Below, piece by piece: positions 8,691 to 12,509 of a stretch of 12,509 nt of DNA. The position numbers were made by a program, and so were the translations under genes. Origin of the DNA: Coprinopsis marcescibilis (taxonomy: Eukaryota; Basidiomycota; Agaricomycetes; Agaricales; Psathyrellaceae); the NCBI GenBank assembly GCA_004369085.1, contig ML210510.1, positions 1 to 12,509 of the forward strand. Direction: 5' to 3'. The stretch's first letter is position 1. Each line of letters starts with the position of its first letter. Under the pieces are notes generated by a model. The model saw nothing but the letters and a program-made list of their open reading frames with translations. It was not told where the DNA came from and did not search any database.

Positions 8691-9015
8691 ATAGATAACG
8701 GACACGAGGATATAACGTAGTACTTTTTCTTATTTATAGTATGATAACGGGTGGAACTTATCGATAAGATCGATAAGAGATAAGGGTAGTATATTTAAAC
8801 TTACCATAGTTGGTAGTTGTACTTTAGTTTCGATCTCGTTTCACTTTGTTCTACTCAATAGTTTGCGAAATAAGACTTTGGTTAGTCTTCCTTGTCGACG
8901 GATCGTCTTACTCGAAGACTTTGAATACTCAATCGTCTCGACGTTCGCTCATCTTGACTCCATCGTAAACTATCATCGAACGACTTAGGTGTATCTATCG
9001 CCTCGTGTCGTAACA
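8531..9015 (+). repeat. 3' LTR of the chromovirus
   Basis: The LTR is 485 bp with the same TGTTAC/GTAACA ends as the 5' copy. It carries the GATA block (8757-8784), TATA box (8790-8799) and transcript start region (8825-8826). Positions that differ from the 5' copy (3' LTR coordinates): 8565, 8616, 8642, 8700, 8713, 8771, 8893, 8896, 8912, 8921, 8950 and 8989. Ten of these are C/T or G/A changes at CpG. The first 157 bases also encode the end of the third ORF. Confidence 0.97.
8757..8799 (+). promoter_or_regulatory. GATA block and TATA box, 3' LTR copy
   Basis: This is the same arrangement as at 1841-1883: a CTTATC/GATAAG palindrome, two more GATAAG, then TATATTTAAA. One CpG between the GATA sites (8771) is intact here and is TpG in the 5' copy. 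Transcription from this copy would read outward into the LINE, antisense to its ORF. Confidence 0.5.
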
Positions 9016-9020
9016 CATTC
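9016..9020. repeat. Target-site duplication, right copy (CATTC)
   Basis: CATTC follows the 3' LTR directly and matches 1610-1614. On the LINE strand it lies in the codons for Arg-Met after VHSSG in RNase H. Confidence 0.95.
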
Positions 9021-10551
9021 TGCCGCTAGAATGCACCATATAGCCAGCAATGGCCTGGTGCCATACTTCCCAGGGGACCGTGGCATCAGTCGCCGCGATG
9101 TACGCGTCCGGAATCTCATTTACCATGGTGAATTTGGATTCTAGGATCCGCTCCCTCTCTTTGAGAGCCTCCTTTCTCTCGCTCAGCTCCCTTGGGGGCA
9201 CGAACTTGTCAAAGGCAATACGGTCTGCAAAGCGGTCCGTCAGACGGACACCGGGCTGGTTCTCCTCTGCAGTAGGGTTGAACAGCTCAGTGAGTTCTGG
9301 GAGACGTTTCTGAATCTCTGTGATTGTGCTCCACACTTTATCCACCTGCTTGGACGGCATCTGTGCAAGAGACAGCTCATGGGACTTGGCATCCTTTCGG
9401 TAGCTTTGTCCCAGGAGCGACCTGGTTGGGTGGGTTGCTGATAGGGTCGCCACTCTATAGATGGAACGATCTCTCAGCTTCCTCAAATGGAGATGGATGG
9501 GGATGAGCCCAGCCAGTGCCTTGACCCCTCCTGTTGGGGAAGTCTTAAACGTGCCAACAATCCACAGGGCGGCTTGCCGCTGCATGGTTCGGAAGTGTTT
9601 CAGGGCACCTTTGTATCGGGCGCCATCGAAGAACCAGAGCCTATACCCATATGTGGCTATGGGAAGCACACATGTTCGGTATAGGAGTCTCTTGTGAAGC
9701 GGGGCAAGGCCCCGCGTCAAATTTCCCAGCATACGCATCGCCATCACTGTGGTGAGCGCTTTTGTGGAGTAGAACCGGACATGCTCATTAAAGAGTAGTT
9801 TCCGATCGAAGTAAAACCCCAGATATCGCCAGTATATCTTGGGTGTAAGCGGTGTGTCTCCTGTGTAGGGAGCATAGCCCAGGTCCAGGGCCGGGTTCTC
9901 CGGCTTATGGGCCCTGTCAAAATGGAACAGCTCGGTCTTGCTGTGTTCGAGCTCTAGACCAACTGCAGTGAACAATGCAAAGAGAATGACGTAGGCCTTC
10001 TGGAGGACCACGTTGTTCCCTGTGACTGATTTGGACTGTGCGGCTACAGTACCGTCATCAACATAAGACAAGAGGGTGGTCCAAAGACCGTCCCTCCTTG
10101 CCCGGATTTCATATAGCCTCATGACAGGGGCTACGAACAGGGCCAATAGAACTGGAGATAGGGCGCTGCCTTGGCCCACCCCAGTGTCCGCTTGCATTGG
10201 CTGTGATTGGAAGTTGTTCCATCAGTACAATGTGAACCGCTTTACCAGATATGTCTCAAAGAGGCCCACCAGGAGCGGTGAGAATCCTTGGAGGCGTAAG
10301 ATAGCCAGGAGCATCTCATGATTGATGGAGGGGAAGAACTGCGCGATGTCAAAAGCCACCACACTTGTCTTCTCCCCCCTGGCCCACCCGGCGCGGGCCA
10401 AGTGGGTCAAGTAAATACCAGCATCTTCAGTGGAGCGTTGATGCACTCCCCCAAACTGGTTGGGCAGGACAAGATCATATTTGATCATGTTGAACTGAAG
10501 ACGGTTTGCGATCATCTTCTCGACTAGCTTCCCCATCGTATTCAACAGCAC

Positions 10552-10556
10552 AATAG
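10552..10556. repeat. Predicted target duplication of the second gypsy element (AATAG)
   Basis: These five LINE bases touch the LTR end at 10557. The second copy should follow the other LTR, beyond the window. On the LINE strand they read CTATT, which would complete a Pro-Ile of the YRPI motif usual at this point of LINE RTs. Confidence 0.5.
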
Positions 10557-10746
10557 TGTAGGTCTGTGTCAGGCTGCGAGTACGAAACGAGCAGAAACGA
10601 TCAGAGAGAAATCAAGTAGTTGATAGATGGTTGTCGTTCTGTACAAGATGTTACTGCTTATCTAATCTAGAATCCAAACAAAGAAACCCGCGCGGGCTCG
10701 AGACTCTACGGTAACTGTACCTACTGGCTATCTACCAACCTCTACA
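10557..10746 (-). repeat. 3' LTR of the second gypsy element (190 bp)
   Basis: The LTR has TGTAG/CTACA inverted ends, with a purine tract directly before it on the minus strand and LINE coding sequence directly after it. It contains the 10-bp palindrome CCCGCGCGGG at 10687-10696. Its partner LTR lies outside the window, so the borders rest on the ends, the tract and the break in the LINE frame. Confidence 0.75.
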
Positions 10747-10754
10747 TCCCCTCT
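10747..10754 (-). promoter_or_regulatory. Polypurine tract of the second gypsy element
   Basis: AGAGGGGA on the minus strand directly precedes the TGTAG start of the LTR. This is the usual place and make-up of a plus-strand primer site. Confidence 0.65.
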
Positions 10755-10923
10755 ACACTTTTTAAAAATCAACTGCATTGATTTTTCCACCTCTCAAACA
10801 CCACATCTCCCAAAATAACCTCAAAACTCCGCACTCTCCATAACATCAGCTCCACTCCGCACACCACTCTCTCCATATCAACCCCTCAACCCTGTCTCAA
10901 CTCTTCCCCGCTTTTCCCCCACT
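10755..10923 (-). other. Untranslated stretch between integrase stop and LTR
   Basis: About 170 bases, strongly purine-rich on the minus strand (C/T-rich on the plus strand). They hold the hairpin and no visible reading frame. Confidence 0.6.
10764..10786. repeat. Perfect 9-bp inverted repeat (hairpin) before the polypurine tract
   Basis: AAAAATCAA, five bases, TTGATTTTT. It lies in the untranslated stretch between the integrase stop and the polypurine tract. It could fold in RNA or DNA. I know of no set role for it in this family. Confidence 0.5.
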
Positions 10924-12509
10924 TCACACGTCTCCCTCTGCACCCAACAGCTCCGTAACCTCGATGTGCACCTTTGACCGTCGATGATACGGAATCAATT
11001 GAAAGGCGGCGTACTTCAGCTTCGACACCACACCACTGATCTCCGCCAAACGGTAAGCACCTCCCATTCCTCTAGACACAACGACCATAGGCCCATAGTA
11101 CCTAGGCTTGCCCTTTCGACCAAGGTCCGGCTCGATCTTCTTGTTAAGAACCAAAACCAATGCGCCCGGCTTGAAATCATAGTCGATAATTGTGTTTTTG
11201 AATTTTTCCTTGAAGGCTTCGAGAGATGCGAAACGGCTGGCAACCACGCGATCGTGCAGGAGCTGCAGGTCCTCCTCACGACGTTCCAGGTGCTGGGCTC
11301 ACATGGCGAGCAATTCGGCATCGCTAACCTTGTCGTTGAAGTCGGGGAACATGAACATTGCGTGCACAACGTCGAATGGCAAGAGTGGCTCTACACCGTG
11401 AGCTGCGAAGAATGGCGAAAATCCAGTTCGTTTGCAAGTCGTGATTCGATCGGCCCAAAAGACGTAAGGTGCGTGTTTGACCCACTTCTTCATCCCTCCC
11501 TTGGTTGATGTGACTTTGATCAGCGCGTCTCGAACTGGTGTATGCGTGGTCTCAACGATGCCGTTCGCCTTCGAATTGTAGCCGGTAATCCGAATGTGGG
11601 TGATATCCCACTTCTCCTTCAAGTCCTCCAACGCTGCCATGAATGGGGGACCGTTGTCCGTCACCAGCTCCACCACAACTCCCCATCTGCACAACAGGTG
11701 CTCGAAGATGAACCCCGCCAATGTGCGTCAGTTCTCTTTCTTCAGCGCCTTCCACTCTGCCCAGCCCGAGAGACTGCAACGTGCTTGAACGAGGTAAGTG
11801 TACCCGTTCGAAGCTGGAAGGTGCATTGTGTTGATGTGCACCTTCGTGAACAGCGTTGCTGGTAACGCCATAACAGGTGGGATCACAACCTTCTGCTTGC
11901 TCATTATCAGACATTCGTGACAGGTCTTGAGGAACCAATGGATGTCCTCTCGAGCGAGGGCCACCAGAACCGATCGGCGATGCGACGTCGAGTTGGATAA
12001 AAGCCTCGGTGAGCAAAATTGTCATGCGCCTCCTTCATGATCCCTAACCTCTTCTCATCTTCGAAAACCACCAGCTTGTGTCTCCCCTCAACCAACTTCC
12101 TCCACAACTTCCCTCCTGCCACAAAAAACTGCCTCACTGCCTTCCTCATCAACCTCTCCTTCTCCTCTGCACTCGTCGTCTCGTCTCCGACCCCCATCGT
12201 CTCCAACAACAACAACATCTTCCTCAGCTCATCTTCCCTCTCCTTCACAGCCTCTTCATCCTTCCTCTCAATCCTCACCGTCTCCCCAGCACCTCCAACC
12301 TTCAACACCAACACCGCTCCCACCATCTTCGCTCCGTCACTCCCAAACAACCGCCCCTCGCCAACCTCAACCGAACGTGCCACCCACATTCCGCAACTCA
12401 ACAACTCATCCACCCATTCCTCCGCATCTCCCATATCATCTCCCACATCCATGGTTCCCGGGCGTCGAGACAATCTGTCTGGTCCGGCATGCCTCTGAGC
12501 TGGAACATG
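10924..12509 (-). pseudogene. pol: pol of the second gypsy element: end of RNase H, integrase (partial, broken)
   Basis: The window edge enters just before GPDRLSRRPG, the usual end of gypsy RNase H. A long acidic and charged linker follows, then the integrase zinc region (EAHDNFAHRGFYPTRRR ... CHEC). Between WWPSLER and EDIHWFLK the frame shifts by one base near 11948-11962. In the integrase core the first catalytic Asp is replaced: VHINTMHLP has Asn (codon 11830-11832) where an acid is needed. The second Asp (VTDNGPP) and the Glu (ANGIVE) remain, with 34 residues between them. TGA stops interrupt at 11728-11730 (before RTLAGFIF) and 11299-11301 (before AQHLERR). The C-terminal GPY/F-like part (KPRYYGPMVVVSR ... 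YAAFQLIPYHRR) ends at TGA 10924-10926 with no chromodomain. This integrase would join element DNA to the chromosome. It is inactive as read. Confidence 0.92.

Larger units (their letters stand above)
1615..9015 (+). mobile_element. Complete Ty3/gypsy chromovirus (Tf1/sushi-like), 7.4 kb, decayed
   Basis: The element has two 485-bp LTRs (1615-2099, 8531-9015) with TGTTAC/GTAACA ends and a CATTC target duplication. Its order is LTR, self-priming PBS, gag with CCHC knuckle, pol (protease, RT, RNase H, integrase, GPY/F module, chromodomain), a third ORF, and LTR. A chromodomain at the integrase end together with self-priming places it near the Tf1/sushi group of chromoviruses. The LTRs are about 97.5% identical, and about 99.5% outside CpG, so it inserted fairly recently. 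It cannot move on its own: gag and pol each carry several TGA stops, and the third ORF at least two. All domains needed for retrotransposition are still readable. Confidence 0.97.
406..10556 (-). mobile_element. LINE (non-LTR retrotransposon) with RT and RNase H, split by a later LTR element
   Basis: The LINE lies on the minus strand in two pieces, 10556-9016 and 1614-406. Between them sits the chromovirus (1615-9015). Dropping one copy of the CATTC duplication joins the reading frame across the gap inside the RNase H domain, without a shift. The order along the minus strand is RT, linker, RNase H, cysteine-rich tail, 3' UTR, AATAAA and poly(A). The endonuclease and the start of RT are missing because a second gypsy element is inserted at 10556/10557. 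The rest should lie to the right of the window. This is a LINE ORF2-type protein, but I cannot name the clade with confidence. Confidence 0.9.
9016..10556 (-). pseudogene. LINE ORF2, middle part: reverse transcriptase and start of RNase H
   Basis: This piece enters the RT fingers at IVLLNTMGKLVEKMIANRL. It continues through LPNQFGGVHQRSTEDA, the first catalytic motif FDIAQFFPSINHEML, GVGQGSALSPVL, and YVDD at 10054-10065. So all RT active-site Asp residues are kept. A long thumb/linker follows (TYGYRLWFFDG, ALWIVGTFKTSP). RNase H then begins with AATDATVP, its first catalytic Asp at 9085-9087. The frame is whole except for TGA at 10222-10224, before NNFQSQPMQADTGVGQG. The upstream part of RT is absent: in this frame the bases beyond 10556 are the LTR of another element. 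The piece continues at 1614 after the chromovirus. In life it would copy LINE RNA at a nicked chromosomal target. It cannot now make a full protein. Confidence 0.92.
10557..12509 (-). mobile_element. Second Ty3/gypsy element, 3' part only (window edge)
   Basis: On the minus strand this has the end of RNase H, integrase, polypurine tract and 3' LTR. It belongs to a different lineage from the chromovirus: it has no chromodomain, a short 190-bp LTR and a different integrase type. It runs off the right edge of the window. It interrupts the LINE RT, so it inserted after the LINE did. Confidence 0.9.

Noticed and set aside
1615..9015. TCG preference in the CpG changes (as in some RIP-like systems)
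   Set aside because: Seven of the ten changes are in TCG, but about half of all CpG cytosines in this LTR are also in TCG. With ten events this is not convincing.
10557..10757. Longer LTR of the second gypsy ending at 10757
   Set aside because: A second CTACA ends there, but the end at 10746 puts the purine tract AGAGGGGA directly before the LTR, which is the expected order.
11542..12498. Long plus-strand open frames opposite the second pol gene
   Set aside because: They are the low-complexity complement (Ser/Pro/Thr/Leu-rich) of the purine-rich pol coding strand, which holds the recognisable RNase H end and integrase.

Overview
The window is a nest of three retroelements and shows no host gene. 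The families point to a filamentous basidiomycete fungus, probably Agaricomycetes. They are a chromodomain Ty3/gypsy element with a Tf1-type self-priming signal, a LINE whose reverse transcriptase carries its own RNase H, and a second gypsy element without a chromodomain. The phylum call rests on family resemblance and was not searched.

Layout: 1-405 is flanking DNA with a tRNA-like head that may be a SINE. From 406 to 10556 runs a minus-strand LINE in two pieces. These are its poly(A) tail, AATAAA signal, 3' UTR, RNase H end and cysteine-rich tail (406-1614), and most of its reverse transcriptase plus the start of RNase H (9016-10556). The RNase H domain is split by a complete plus-strand chromovirus (1615-9015). 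This has 485-bp LTRs at both ends, a 5-bp target duplication (CATTC), gag, pol and an unusual third ORF after pol. From 10557 to the right edge lies the 3' part of a second, minus-strand gypsy element: a 190-bp LTR, a polypurine tract, integrase, and the end of RNase H at the window edge. Its LTR interrupts the LINE near the start of the RT fingers.

Order of events (inference): the LINE landed first. The two LTR elements then entered its ORF independently, about 1.5 kb apart.

All three elements are broken in the same way. Every in-frame stop I found inside a supported reading frame is TGA. Where the family residue is well known it is arginine, as expected from CGA to TGA. The two chromovirus LTRs differ at 12 of 485 positions, and 10 of those are transitions at CpG. 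At least three catalytic residues look lost by the same CpG change: protease Gly to Arg, LINE RNase H Glu to Lys, and second-element integrase Asp to Asn. This indicates cytosine methylation followed by deamination, or a RIP-like process, acting on the whole nest after a fairly recent insertion.

Most unusual are the chromovirus's third ORF, which carries a CCHC zinc knuckle and reads on for 52 codons into the 3' LTR, and its promoter, which has four GATA-factor sites just upstream of the TATA box. The primer-binding site pairs with the predicted 5' end of the element's own transcript rather than with a tRNA.
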